A DNA stretch of 21,243 nt. It comes from Saprospiraceae bacterium (GTDB lineage Bacteria > Bacteroidota > Bacteroidia > Chitinophagales > Saprospiraceae). A program made the translations under genes and the position numbers. Of this stretch, positions 1 to 8,060 are shown one piece after another (the stretch's first letter is position 1; every line of letters begins with the position of its first letter). The notes beneath the pieces were generated by a model. That model was not told where the DNA came from, searched no databases, and saw only the letters and a list, made by a program, of their open reading frames with translations. Location: the NCBI GenBank assembly GCA_013361075.1, contig JABWAJ010000023.1, forward strand, positions 1 to 21,243, in the 5' to 3' direction.

Positions 1-55
1 TAATGCGACGTCAGCCCGACGTATGCCTTCTCTACTGTTAATTCCATTTTTGTCA
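1..55 (-). CDS. Possible start of a leftward gene, cut by the window edge
   Basis: Read on the minus strand, an ATG at 55 opens 18 codons that run off the left edge; the first residues are MTKMELTVEKAYVGLTSH. The composition is protein-like, but the piece is too short to assign to any family. A second frame starting with ATG at 99 (MALTLFNIQREADTD...) is also open to the edge, so the reading frame is not settled. No convincing -7 box was found upstream. If real, the gene would be divergent from the metal efflux cluster that starts at 179. Confidence 0.25.
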
Positions 56-100
56 TCCGTGTCGGCTTCGCGCTGTATGTTGAACAAGGTCAATGCCATT

Positions 101-118
101 CCCTGAACTAAATCAGGG
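101..118. repeat. Small hairpin in the leader before the metal cluster
   Basis: CCCTGA (101-106) and TCAGGG (113-118) are perfect complements around a 6-base loop. A shorter inverted repeat, ACGTC/GACGT, lies at 8-22. Either could be a structural or operator element upstream of the first metal gene at 179. Neither has a T tract that would make it a terminator. Confidence 0.35.
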
Positions 119-178
119 TTGGTACTGAACGAAGTTATGACTGCCGTATAGCGAAGTTGAAACACAAATTCAATATTA

Positions 179-1195
179 ATGAAAAACATATTTCCCGCGA
201 GCATTGTGCTCGTCCTGTCTTTTGTTGCCTTTTGGGGCTGTAATAACCCGGCAAAGCCGGCAGAGGATGCAGCTGCAGCAGTTGCAGTCAGCGCAAAATA
301 CATTTGTCCGATGAACTGCGAAAAGGGCAAAACCTACGATCAGCCGGGAACCTGCCCGGTGTGCAACATGAACCTCGAACCTGTAAAAGCAGAAGAAACC
401 GGCAATACCGCTGAATATTTTACGGACTTTGTGGCCACTCCGCAGCAGTTAGAGGCCGGAAAGCCTGCCTTGTTGTCGTTTACGCCGAGGATAAAAGGCA
501 ACGAAAGTGCCGCTGTTCCGCTTGACCTGGTGCACGAGAAAAAAATGCACCTCATTTTAGTGAGTGACGACTTATCCTGGTTCGATCATATCCATCCGGA
601 ATATCAGGCCAATGGTGCTTACGAAATCAAAGTATTGGGCAAAGGCGAAAACTTCACCAATGGACGGGGGCACAGCGAAACCCGGTTCGATGCCGGTGGC
701 AAATACTGGGCTTTTGCTGATTTCAAACCGAGTGGCGGGTTAAATCAGGTCAACAAAATTGAACTCAATGTGGCCGGCACGCCTGCAAAGGCCAGTGTTT
801 CAGACCAACCCAAAATGGCGACAACCGTAGATGGTTATGCCATTAAATTCGATACCCATGGCGGGACGATTGCCTCTGGTTCTCCTGCTCACCTGCACAT
901 CGACATTACTGAAAAAGGGCAGCGCCTGACGCCGGACAAAATAGAAAACTATTTGGGTGCAAAGGCTCACGTGATTTTGGTGGAAGCTACCACGAAAGAA
1001 TTCGTTCATGTGCACCCGGAATTCGTAGGCGACGAATTGGAAATGAACACCACTTTCGCCAAACCGGGCACCTACCGCGGCTGGCTTCAATTTCAAACCA
1101 AAGGCAAAGTGCATACTGCCGATTTTGCCCTTAAGGTTGACATGGGCAAGGATGGCCACGAAGGGCACGGGCACGATGACCATTCCGGCCACTAA
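179..1195 (+). CDS. Metal-binding lipoprotein with HMBD domain and His-rich tail
   Basis: This 338-residue protein starts with a lipoprotein signal peptide ending at Cys21 (FVAFWGC). Residues 40-69 form a heavy-metal-binding domain of the HMBD type: CPMNC (Cys43, Cys47), then CPVCNM (Cys59, Cys62, Met64). The rest contains two related beta-rich halves, each with a histidine motif: FDHIHPE near residue 137 and FVHVHPE near residue 280. The C terminus is histidine-rich (HEGHGHDDHSGH). It is probably a membrane-anchored periplasmic metal chaperone or buffer that supplies the RND pump encoded downstream. Which metal it binds cannot be read from the sequence; Cu, Ag, Ni, Co and Zn are all possible. 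The ATG at 179 gives a well-formed signal peptide, and no shorter start is needed. Confidence 0.85.
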   Translation: MKNIFPASIVLVLSFVAFWGCNNPAKPAEDAAAAVAVSAKYICPMNCEKGKTYDQPGTCPVCNMNLEPVKAEETGNTAEYFTDFVATPQQLEAGKPALLSFTPRIKGNESAAVPLDLVHEKKMHLILVSDDLSWFDHIHPEYQANGAYEIKVLGKGENFTNGRGHSETRFDAGGKYWAFADFKPSGGLNQVNKIELNVAGTPAKASVSDQPKMATTVDGYAIKFDTHGGTIASGSPAHLHIDITEKGQRLTPDKIENYLGAKAHVILVEATTKEFVHVHPEFVGDELEMNTTFAKPGTYRGWLQFQTKGKVHTADFALKVDMGKDGHEGHGHDDHSGH

Positions 1196-1272
1196 AACAG
1201 AACAATAGCCAGATCGCAATTGGGTTTGTGTTGGCCTGATTTATTTTTTGATCACATTTAAATTTAAAAAAC

Positions 1273-1704
1273 ATGAAAAATATCCTGGTTTTTTGTCTGA
1301 TGATTTCCCTGAGTGCAGTCACTACGGCACAGGAAGCGCCCGTTTCGCAAGCCTCCAATGAGGTGAAGAAAAAAACAACTGCAGTCTCTGAAAAGCTGGA
1401 AACAAGCGAGTTTATGGTACTGGGTAATTGCGGCATGTGTGAAAAAATTATTGAAAAAGCAGCACTTTCCGCCGGTGCTGCAACTGCCGAGTGGGATGTG
1501 AAAGCTGATCTGCTGAAAGTAACTTTCAACGCGAAAAAGACATCCACAGATGCCATTCAAAAGGCAGTTGCCCTGGCAGGTTACGACAATGCCGGGTACA
1601 AAGCGGATGACGCGGCTTACAACAAACTGCACGGCTGCTGCAAGTACGACCGTACGGGTGCTGCAGGCGGTGCCAAGTCCTGCACGGACTCATCGCAGCA
1701 CTAA
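1273..1704 (+). CDS. Secreted HMA-type heavy-metal-binding protein
   Basis: A 143-residue protein with a signal peptide (cleavage probably after TTAQ, residue 20), a polar linker, and one ferredoxin-like HMA domain at about residues 46-110. The metal site is GNCGMC (Cys53, Cys56), a variant of the usual GMTCxxC. The tail adds a vicinal pair, Cys122-Cys123 (HGCCKYD), and Cys137 before a terminal His. This resembles MerP/CopZ-like domains placed in the periplasm. Encoded 77 bases after the lipoprotein and before the RND permease, it is likely a periplasmic carrier handing metal to the efflux complex. A Cys-rich C-terminal extension is common in Bacteroidota homologues, but its role is not known to me. 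Copper-family ions are the most natural ligand, by inference. Confidence 0.85.
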   Translation: MKNILVFCLMISLSAVTTAQEAPVSQASNEVKKKTTAVSEKLETSEFMVLGNCGMCEKIIEKAALSAGAATAEWDVKADLLKVTFNAKKTSTDAIQKAVALAGYDNAGYKADDAAYNKLHGCCKYDRTGAAGGAKSCTDSSQH

Positions 1705-1715
1705 GTGAAGGGGAA

Positions 1716-1798
1716 GGGGCAAATTGGCAAAAAGCAAATTGGCAAACACGCAATTTGCCCACAGCCTTTTGGTGATTTGCCCTTTGCCAATTTGCCCC
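1716..1798. repeat. Inverted and tandem GGCAAATT repeat cluster between operon genes
   Basis: GGGGCAAATTGGCAAA (1716-1731) has an exact 16-base reverse complement at 1783-1798 (TTTGCCAATTTGCCCC). The left arm is also duplicated in tandem: GCAAATTGGCAAA occurs at 1719-1731 and 1734-1746, a 15-base period. Further reverse-oriented fragments lie at 1750-1760 (GCAATTTGCCC) and 1774-1782. The region fills most of the gap between the HMA gene and the RND permease. The transcript can form alternative long hairpins; after the right arm there is only a short T stretch, so it may attenuate, protect mRNA ends, or simply be a spread repeat. Confidence 0.8.
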
Positions 1799-1841
1799 TT
1801 ATTTGAATGCCTCACTACTCAGGATAAAATAACACAACTCC

Positions 1842-4800
1842 ATGCTCAATGCCCTTATAAAATTTTCGCTTCAAAATCGCCTTTTTGTCATAGCTGCCGC
1901 CGCATTGCTGCTGGTTTGGGGAAGCTGGACGGTTGTTAACCTTCCGGTGGATGTACTGCCTGACCTCAACCGGCCCCGTGTGACGGTCTTTCTGGAAGCG
2001 GGAGGAATGTCGCCTGAAGAAATCGAGGTGCAAGCTGTTTTGCCCATCGAGACCGCACTCAACGGATCGCCTGGGGTAGAGGTCGTGCGTAGCTCTTCTT
2101 CGCGGGGCATTGGGCTCGTATTTGTCGAATTCGACTGGGAAGTAGATGTGTTTCGTGCCCGCCAGTTAGTAGCCGAAAAATTAACTACCGTTCCTCTACC
2201 TGCCGGGATTACCCCGGTCATGGGGCCTATTTCATCGGTTATGGGCCAAATCATGCTCATCGGGGTGACGTCAGCAACCGACAGCACAACAGGGCAATCC
2301 CTCAACTCAGCATCGGATTTACGAACATTGGCGGATTTTACCATCCGCCGAAGACTGTTGGCCATCAAAGGAGTCGCTCAGGTTATTCCCATTGGAGGTG
2401 ACCGGTTGCAATACCAGGTGCTCGTCAGCAGCGCAAAGTTGAAACAGTACAACCTGACGCTTGAAGACCTCGACCTTGCTTTGGGAAACACCAATTTGAA
2501 TACCAGCGGCAATTTTTTCAACCGTTACGGTTCGGAAGTGCTCATTTCAGTATTGGGTCGGGCTAAAAATTTAGAAGACCTCCAAAGAACCGTTGTGGTT
2601 AACCGGGAAGGTTCGCCCGTTTTACTCAGCCAGGTGGCGGATGTGCGTTTTGGGGCAGCCATAAAACGCGGCGATGCCAGCGTCAATGCGCAGCCGGCTG
2701 TTATTTTGACGGTCGAAAAACAGCCGGGTGCCAATACTGTGGCCCTGACCGACGATATCGAAAAAGCCCTGGAAGAACTGCAACCTACACTCCCTGAAGG
2801 GGTGCAACTGAATGCCAAAGTTTTTCAACAAAAAAACTTCATCCGTAATGCCCTGGAAAATGTAGAGCACGCTTTGCGCGACGGCTTCATTCTGGTGGTC
2901 ATTATTCTGTTCCTGTTTCTTCTGAATTTTCGTACGACGATTATTACCCTGACTGCCATCCCTTTGTCATTGGTGATTACAGCTTTGGTATTCAAATGGT
3001 TCGATATTTCGATTAATACCCTGACCCTTGGCGGACTGGCCATTGCCATTGGTGAATTGGTAGATGACGCCATCGTGGATGTGGAAAATGTGTTCAGGCG
3101 CCTGCGGGAAAACCGGGAACATAGCACCCCCAGGCCAACCTTGCAGGTCATTTTCAGCGCGTCAAGTGAAGTGCGCAATTCTATCGTCTTCGCTACCATC
3201 ATCGTGGTATTGGTGTTCCTGCCTTTGTTTCAGTTGCAAGGCATCGAAGGCCGCATTTTTGCGCCGTTGGGTATCGCCTATATTACGTCTATTCTGGCCT
3301 CTTTGCTGGTCTCCCTGACGGTTACGCCGGCACTGTGTAGTTATCTGTTAGCTTCTCCCCGCCTCCTGAATGGAGGAGTTGCTGACCCGGATCCGGAACA
3401 GGAAAGCTCGCTCTCCCCTCATCCGGAGAGGGCTGGGGCGGCTATGGAGGCTGAATCGCCCCTCGTCCGCTGGCTGAAACGGCAAGATCTAAAAGTATTG
3501 AATTTTGGCCTTACCCATCCGCGCCTGGTTATTGTTTCGGCGCTTGGCCTGGTTATTGGCGCAGTGTTTATGCTTACGCGTTTTGGTACAGAGTTTTTGC
3601 CGCCCTTTAACGAGGGTAGTTTTACGGTCAATCTCTATGCTCCCGCCGGAACCTCTTTGGAAGAAAGCAATAAAATCGGGACAGTAGCCGAAAAACTGAT
3701 CATGCGGGTGCCGGATGTCCTTTATACCGCCCGCAGAACAGGCCGTGCTGAATTGGATGAACACGTTGAACCCGTCAGCAATTCGGAGGTGGAAGTGGAA
3801 CTGCGCGAAGACGCCCGCCCCCGTACCGAAGTCATTGCCGACATCCGGAAGCAACTCTCAAACCTCGCAGGGGTTGCCGTGAGCATCGGACAACCCATTT
3901 CTCACCGGCTCGATCACCTGCTCTCCGGGGTACGGGCCCAGGTAGCTGTCAAGATCTTTGGGGAAGACCTTACCGAACTCCGGGCGTTGGCCGGGCAAAT
4001 TCAGGAAACGATAGCAACCATTCCCGGCGCAGTGGATGTTCAGGTGGAAAGGCAGGTGCTGGTACCCCAACTGACCATTCAACTCGATCGGGAAGCCCTC
4101 CAACGCTATGGCATGCAAACCGGTGAAGTGGCCCGGGATCTCGAAGTACTATACGGGGGTAAGGTGATTTCACAAATCCTCGACGGTCAAAAAACCTTTG
4201 ACCTCCTGCTGCGGGCAGTACCCGGGGACCGGGAAAACCTTGAAAACATTCGCAATACACAAATTCATACGCCTGAAGGGTTGCTCATTCCGCTGGGCAG
4301 CGTAGCCCATATCGAATACGAAAAAGGCATCAATTCAGTAAGCCACGAAAACAGCCAGCGGCGCATTGTCGTCTCCTGCAATGTGCAGGGCCGGGATTTG
4401 GGAGGTACAGTGGCGGACATCCAAACTGCTTTGCGCAAAAAAATCGAATTGCCACAAGGATATTTTCTTCAATTCGGCGGGCAGTTCGAGGCACAGAAGG
4501 AGGCATCCCGGCTCATCGGTATCCTTGGCATTTTTGTGTTGATGGGCATTTTTGTGGTTCTCTACGCCCATTTCCGCTCGTGGCGCATCGTGGCCCAGGT
4601 CATGCTCAATATCCCGCTGGCTCTTGTAGGCAGTGTAGCAGCAGTGTGGATCACCGGAGGAACTTTTTCTGTGGCAACACTCGTCGGCTTTATTACCTTG
4701 ACGGGCATCGCTTCCCGCAACGGGATCATGATGATTTCTCACTACCTGCACCTCATGGAGCACGAAGGAGAACAATTTGATCAGAAAATGATTGTGCGCG

Positions 4801-5093
4801 GGTCGCTTGAACGCCTTGTGCCGGTATTGATGACTGCCCTGGTTGCAGCGCTGGCTCTGGTTCCGCTGACACTGGATGCACAAGCTGCGGGAAAGGAAAT
4901 TTTATACCCGGTTGCAACCGTGATTTTGGGCGGCCTGTTGTCTTCAACCCTGCTGGACATGATCGTTACACCAACTGTATTTTGGGCATGGGGGAAGAAA
5001 GCAGTAGCTGAATATTTTGTGCACAAACAGGAAATAGCAGATTCTTACACCGATACGACCGTAACAGGAAAAGAAAATCAGTCATCTTTTTAA
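1842..5093 (+). CDS. Heavy-metal efflux RND permease (CusA/CzcA family)
   Basis: This 1083-residue inner-membrane protein is the proton-driven pump of a tripartite efflux system. The N terminus (TM1 around 14-33, then NLPVDVLPDLNRPRV) and the duplicated layout of six TMs plus a large periplasmic loop are typical of HME-RND proteins. The proton-relay helix TM4 reads GGLAIAIGELVDDAIVDVEN, with Glu405, Asp408, Asp409, Asp413 and Glu415. In the second periplasmic domain the CusA segment RIDMLSTG appears here as RLDHLLSG, with His in place of a key Met, and the other CusA methionines are not evident; CusA-like Cu/Ag specificity is therefore doubtful. The cytoplasmic linker between TM6 and TM7 (about 507-537) is low-complexity and coded by a palindromic element. 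The permease is followed by TolC-like and adaptor genes at 30- and 16-base gaps, so the three are surely co-transcribed. Confidence 0.93.
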   Translation: MLNALIKFSLQNRLFVIAAAALLLVWGSWTVVNLPVDVLPDLNRPRVTVFLEAGGMSPEEIEVQAVLPIETALNGSPGVEVVRSSSSRGIGLVFVEFDWEVDVFRARQLVAEKLTTVPLPAGITPVMGPISSVMGQIMLIGVTSATDSTTGQSLNSASDLRTLADFTIRRRLLAIKGVAQVIPIGGDRLQYQVLVSSAKLKQYNLTLEDLDLALGNTNLNTSGNFFNRYGSEVLISVLGRAKNLEDLQRTVVVNREGSPVLLSQVADVRFGAAIKRGDASVNAQPAVILTVEKQPGANTVALTDDIEKALEELQPTLPEGVQLNAKVFQQKNFIRNALENVEHALRDGFILVVIILFLFLLNFRTTIITLTAIPLSLVITALVFKWFDISINTLTLGGLAIAIGELVDDAIVDVENVFRRLRENREHSTPRPTLQVIFSASSEVRNSIVFATIIVVLVFLPLFQLQGIEGRIFAPLGIAYITSILASLLVSLTVTPALCSYLLASPRLLNGGVADPDPEQESSLSPHPERAGAAMEAESPLVRWLKRQDLKVLNFGLTHPRLVIVSALGLVIGAVFMLTRFGTEFLPPFNEGSFTVNLYAPAGTSLEESNKIGTVAEKLIMRVPDVLYTARRTGRAELDEHVEPVSNSEVEVELREDARPRTEVIADIRKQLSNLAGVAVSIGQPISHRLDHLLSGVRAQVAVKIFGEDLTELRALAGQIQETIATIPGAVDVQVERQVLVPQLTIQLDREALQRYGMQTGEVARDLEVLYGGKVISQILDGQKTFDLLLRAVPGDRENLENIRNTQIHTPEGLLIPLGSVAHIEYEKGINSVSHENSQRRIVVSCNVQGRDLGGTVADIQTALRKKIELPQGYFLQFGGQFEAQKEASRLIGILGIFVLMGIFVVLYAHFRSWRIVAQVMLNIPLALVGSVAAVWITGGTFSVATLVGFITLTGIASRNGIMMISHYLHLMEHEGEQFDQKMIVRGSLERLVPVLMTALVAALALVPLTLDAQAAGKEILYPVATVILGGLLSSTLLDMIVTPTVFWAWGKKAVAEYFVHKQEIADSYTDTTVTGKENQSSF
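3361..3451. repeat. Palindromic GC-rich element inside the RND permease gene
   Basis: This 91-base stretch is packed with inverted repeats: outer arms GCCTCC (3361-3366) and GGAGGC (3446-3451); a hairpin CCTCC-TGAAT-GGAGG (3362-3376); the palindrome CCGGATCCGG (3387-3396); and CTCTCC (3411-3416) with GGAGAG (3425-3430), followed by GGGCTGGGGCGGC. It encodes the linker of about residues 507-537 (with DPDPEQE and LSPHPER), which has no resemblance to the conserved parts of the pump. The CTCTCC...GGAGAGGGCTGGGG pattern resembles the REP-like palindromes often found between genes in Bacteroidota; that family assignment is inference from memory. Confidence 0.55.
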
Positions 5094-5123
5094 AATCATC
5101 CACTTTCAAACTTTTTTTTGAAG

Positions 5124-6284
5124 ATGCGATTAGCGCTTAAAATAGTGATCATCATCCTGCCTGGCATGATCCGGGCGCAGGAAGCCTTTACTCCTGATGC
5201 AGCCGTTCGTGCGGCGCTCCAGAACCACCCGGGCATCAAAGCCGCTGCTTTTGAGGTGCAGGCGAAAAAGTATGCGGAGAAAACGGCAATCAACCTGCCC
5301 AACCCGGAAGTAAATGTTGAGAGCCCAACCGGTTTGTTTTATGCTGTTGGCGTCTTGCAATCCTTCGAGTTTCCGACCGTATACGCCCGGCAAAAACAAG
5401 TGGCTAAAGCAGAAACGGCATTGGCACAGGCAGGCCAGTTGGTAAATGAAAATGAGTTGCGCTACGCAGTGCGCACCTTGTATCTGGAAGCCCAGGTCGC
5501 TGCTTTTCAAAGCCGGCAGTGGATGGTGCGTGACAGTTTATACCAGGCCATTGCGGCTGCCGCTGTCCGTCAGTTTGCTTCCGGAGAGATTGATTTTTTG
5601 CAAAAAAACTTAGCCGAAAACGAAGCAGGCAAGGTACACCAGGAACGCCTTGGTGCCGAACAACTGGCTTTGACCCTGTACGAACAGCTGAAAACCCAAA
5701 CCGGGATTCCCGAACCAGGTGCCCTCCTGCCTCTTCATGCAGATACAACAGGATTGGGCGATGCCTCCGGCGCTTTTCCCGCTGTTTTGTACGAACAACG
5801 CGCTGCACAGGTTGCAGAAAAACAGATTGGCCTGGCAAAAAGTCGTGCCCTGCCTAACTTTTCAATTGGGTACATGAACCAGGGAGAACGGGAAACCCCC
5901 ATAGATTATCGCTTCCGGGCCAGTGTGGGGCTCCCTTTATGGGCAGGTCAATATCGCGCCGGAATCAACGTAGCCAAAGCCGAAACACAGGCAGCTACTG
6001 CCCGGGCCGCCGCACAAAACCAGGCCGCCGCCCTCCAGCTACAACGCAGCCGAACCGAAATGTTCACAGCCCTCAGCTCGATCCGCTACTACGAACAGGA
6101 AGGGTTACCGCGCAGCCGCGCCCTGCTTTCAGCAGTACTGCGCATGCGCGAAGCTGGCCAAACCGATTATGTCATTTTTATGAAAACACTTGATGAGGTA
6201 TTTGCCATGCAACGCGATTATGCGGTGCAAATACAAGCATTTGAAACCGCTCGTATTCAAATAAGCTACCTCACAGGTCGATAA
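5124..6284 (+). CDS. TolC-family outer membrane efflux protein
   Basis: A 386-residue outer membrane factor that would form the exit duct for the RND pump. It has a signal peptide (MRLALKIVIIILPGMIRAQ) followed by the long amphipathic helices typical of OEP repeats, for example the Ala/Gln-rich stretches around residues 85-140 and 285-350, and the early pattern ALQNHPGIKAA with NLPNPEVNVESP, which recurs in CusC/CzcC-like proteins. I chose ATG 5124; the frame is open from a TTG at 5118, but ATG gives the better signal peptide. No lipobox Cys is seen, unlike CusC. The 30-base gap after the permease and 16-base gap before the adaptor place it in the same transcription unit. The gene order permease, outer membrane protein, adaptor differs from E. 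coli cusCFBA. Confidence 0.9.
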   Translation: MRLALKIVIIILPGMIRAQEAFTPDAAVRAALQNHPGIKAAAFEVQAKKYAEKTAINLPNPEVNVESPTGLFYAVGVLQSFEFPTVYARQKQVAKAETALAQAGQLVNENELRYAVRTLYLEAQVAAFQSRQWMVRDSLYQAIAAAAVRQFASGEIDFLQKNLAENEAGKVHQERLGAEQLALTLYEQLKTQTGIPEPGALLPLHADTTGLGDASGAFPAVLYEQRAAQVAEKQIGLAKSRALPNFSIGYMNQGERETPIDYRFRASVGLPLWAGQYRAGINVAKAETQAATARAAAQNQAAALQLQRSRTEMFTALSSIRYYEQEGLPRSRALLSAVLRMREAGQTDYVIFMKTLDEVFAMQRDYAVQIQAFETARIQISYLTGR

Positions 6285-6300
6285 CATTCACTTAAAAACA

Positions 6301-8022
6301 ATGGCAATGAAATTCCCTGTTTTTTATTCCCGGACGACATTAAGCTTTGCTTTATTATTCGTGCTGTTGCCAGGCATGGCCCTGGCACACGGAGACGAAA
6401 TTCCGTCTGATCCCGGCATAGCCAATGACCATTTTACCCGATATGGCCAATCTGACCGATATGAGTTGACCCTATATTATCCGGAGCTCAATGCCGGAGA
6501 AGAAGCACACCTGATGCTCTATGTAGCTGATTATAAAAGCAATCGCCCGATTGAAAAAGCGGAACTTAAAATCAGCACACTGGAAAATCCTCAACTGGTC
6601 TTTGAAGTCGAACCGGTTTCTCCCGGCGTATATGAGTTGCACACTACTTTTTCCGAAAACAAAACGCATACCCTCAACGTGCAGGTTAGTCATCCTAATG
6701 GCGCTGATTTAATTGGTATTCAGGGAGTTACCGTAGGTGAAAAATTGCCGGCAGCAGCAAATGAGGAAGTACACCTTCAGGAGACTCCGGTCAGTTCATG
6801 GTTCTGGTTTGCCGGTGGGCTGCTGCTGGGTGGCCTGCTGGTCTGGTTTGTCAGCCGTCGCCGGAGCCGGGTATTGACGACCTTGTTCGTGCTGGCCGGT
6901 GCGTGGTTTTCGACCCCTTCGTGGAACCCCGTATGGGCGCACGATGGGGAAGAGCACGGACCAAAACAAAAGGGCGGCAGCGGGTTTGGGAAATCAGTTT
7001 ATGCACCAAAAGAAACACAATTTCTGTTTGAAATCCTAACGCAGCCCATCGCCATCGGTGATTATCAATCGGCGACTACCATGTTTGGTACGGTCGTTCC
7101 GGCATCTGATGGCCTCGGGGTGGTCATTGCCACTCAGAGTGGAAGGCTTACCAAGGTCAATGTCCGCGTCGGACAAACAGTGCGCGCCGGGCAAACCCTG
7201 GCTCTGCTCCAACAAACCGTAAATACTCCTGACCAGGTTAGTATTGCAGCCAACAACAGCAGTTTGGCGGTGCAAATAGAAACAGCTAAAACCCGGGTGT
7301 CAGCTACCAAACGCGAATGGGAACGCCTGAAAAAAATAGAAGACCTTGCTGCCGGTCGTGACGTGCAAGCGGCAGAAGCCAACTACAATGCTGCTTTGGC
7401 GGAGTTGCAAACATTAGAAAACAAGGCGCTTGGCGCAAATGCAGCTGCAAATGGCCGCACCCTTTCCTTGATTGCCCCAATTGATGGCATTCTTGGTGCT
7501 TTTACCCTAACCCCGGGTTCGGAAGTAGTTGCCGGTCAGACCCTGTTCACCATTACCAACCTCGGCAAGGTCTATGTGGAGGCACAGGTGTACGATCGGG
7601 ATGCGCCGGTTGTTCATGCGGGCAACAGGTTTTTGGTAACTTGCTCTACCGACGATCACAAAAGCGCAGAGGTTCGGTTGATCTCGCAGGCTCAAAACAT
7701 GAATCCCGGCAATCAGAGCCAACGGGTATTATTTGAGATGGACAACCCGCGCGGAGAATTCAAGATCGGGGAATTTGTTACGGTAAAAGCATTAGACAAC
7801 AGCACTTCCCGGCAAATCAGTATCCCCAACTCGGCGCTGACTGAAATCAACGGAAAAACAGCCGTGTTTTTGAAACATGGCCCGGAGGAATTCGAACTGG
7901 CTTACGTGCAGACCGGAGAAGACGACGGCACCCGAACTTTGATCCTGAAAGGCATCGAAGAAGGTGAAAAAGTGGTGATTAATGGCGCTTACGAAGTGAA
8001 GATGATGTATTTGAATCAATAA
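6301..8022 (+). CDS. RND periplasmic adaptor with extra N-terminal domain and internal signal-like segment
   Basis: The 573-residue protein has two parts. Residues 1-29 are a signal peptide ending ALA before HGDE. Residues 50-147 form a beta-rich domain of unknown type, perhaps FixH/YtkA-like. A membrane helix at about 166-184 is followed by the basic stretch RRRSR and a second hydrophobic segment (191-203) ending VWA-HDGEEHG, which looks like a second signal peptide. Residues 235-573 are a regular membrane fusion protein: a beta-barrel strand, a biotinyl-lipoyl half (GRLTKVNVRVGQTVRAGQ, about 281-298), a coiled-coil hairpin (about 320-375), the other lipoyl half (IAPIDGILGA), then the beta-barrel and membrane-proximal domains. 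It would link the RND pump to the outer membrane duct. The start could also be ATG 6307. The fusion could reflect joining of two ancestral secreted proteins. Confidence 0.9.
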   Translation: MAMKFPVFYSRTTLSFALLFVLLPGMALAHGDEIPSDPGIANDHFTRYGQSDRYELTLYYPELNAGEEAHLMLYVADYKSNRPIEKAELKISTLENPQLVFEVEPVSPGVYELHTTFSENKTHTLNVQVSHPNGADLIGIQGVTVGEKLPAAANEEVHLQETPVSSWFWFAGGLLLGGLLVWFVSRRRSRVLTTLFVLAGAWFSTPSWNPVWAHDGEEHGPKQKGGSGFGKSVYAPKETQFLFEILTQPIAIGDYQSATTMFGTVVPASDGLGVVIATQSGRLTKVNVRVGQTVRAGQTLALLQQTVNTPDQVSIAANNSSLAVQIETAKTRVSATKREWERLKKIEDLAAGRDVQAAEANYNAALAELQTLENKALGANAAANGRTLSLIAPIDGILGAFTLTPGSEVVAGQTLFTITNLGKVYVEAQVYDRDAPVVHAGNRFLVTCSTDDHKSAEVRLISQAQNMNPGNQSQRVLFEMDNPRGEFKIGEFVTVKALDNSTSRQISIPNSALTEINGKTAVFLKHGPEEFELAYVQTGEDDGTRTLILKGIEEGEKVVINGAYEVKMMYLNQ

Positions 8023-8036
8023 AAACTAGAAGTTTT
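8022..8036. repeat. Short hairpin after the metal cluster
   Basis: AAAACT (8022-8027) and AGTTTT (8031-8036) are perfect complements around a 3-base loop, directly overlapping the adaptor stop codon. It could mark the end of the metal operon, but the stem is AT-rich and weak, and the next gene starts only 25 bases later, so read-through is likely. Confidence 0.3.
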
Positions 8037-8060
8037 CCTATTTTGCGTCAAAATCCGCAC

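Noticed and set aside
8010..8045. Promoter for the aldo-keto reductase (TTTG and TATTTTG)
   Set aside because: The -7 box is one T short of TAnnTTTG and the spacer is 25 bases, beyond the usual range.
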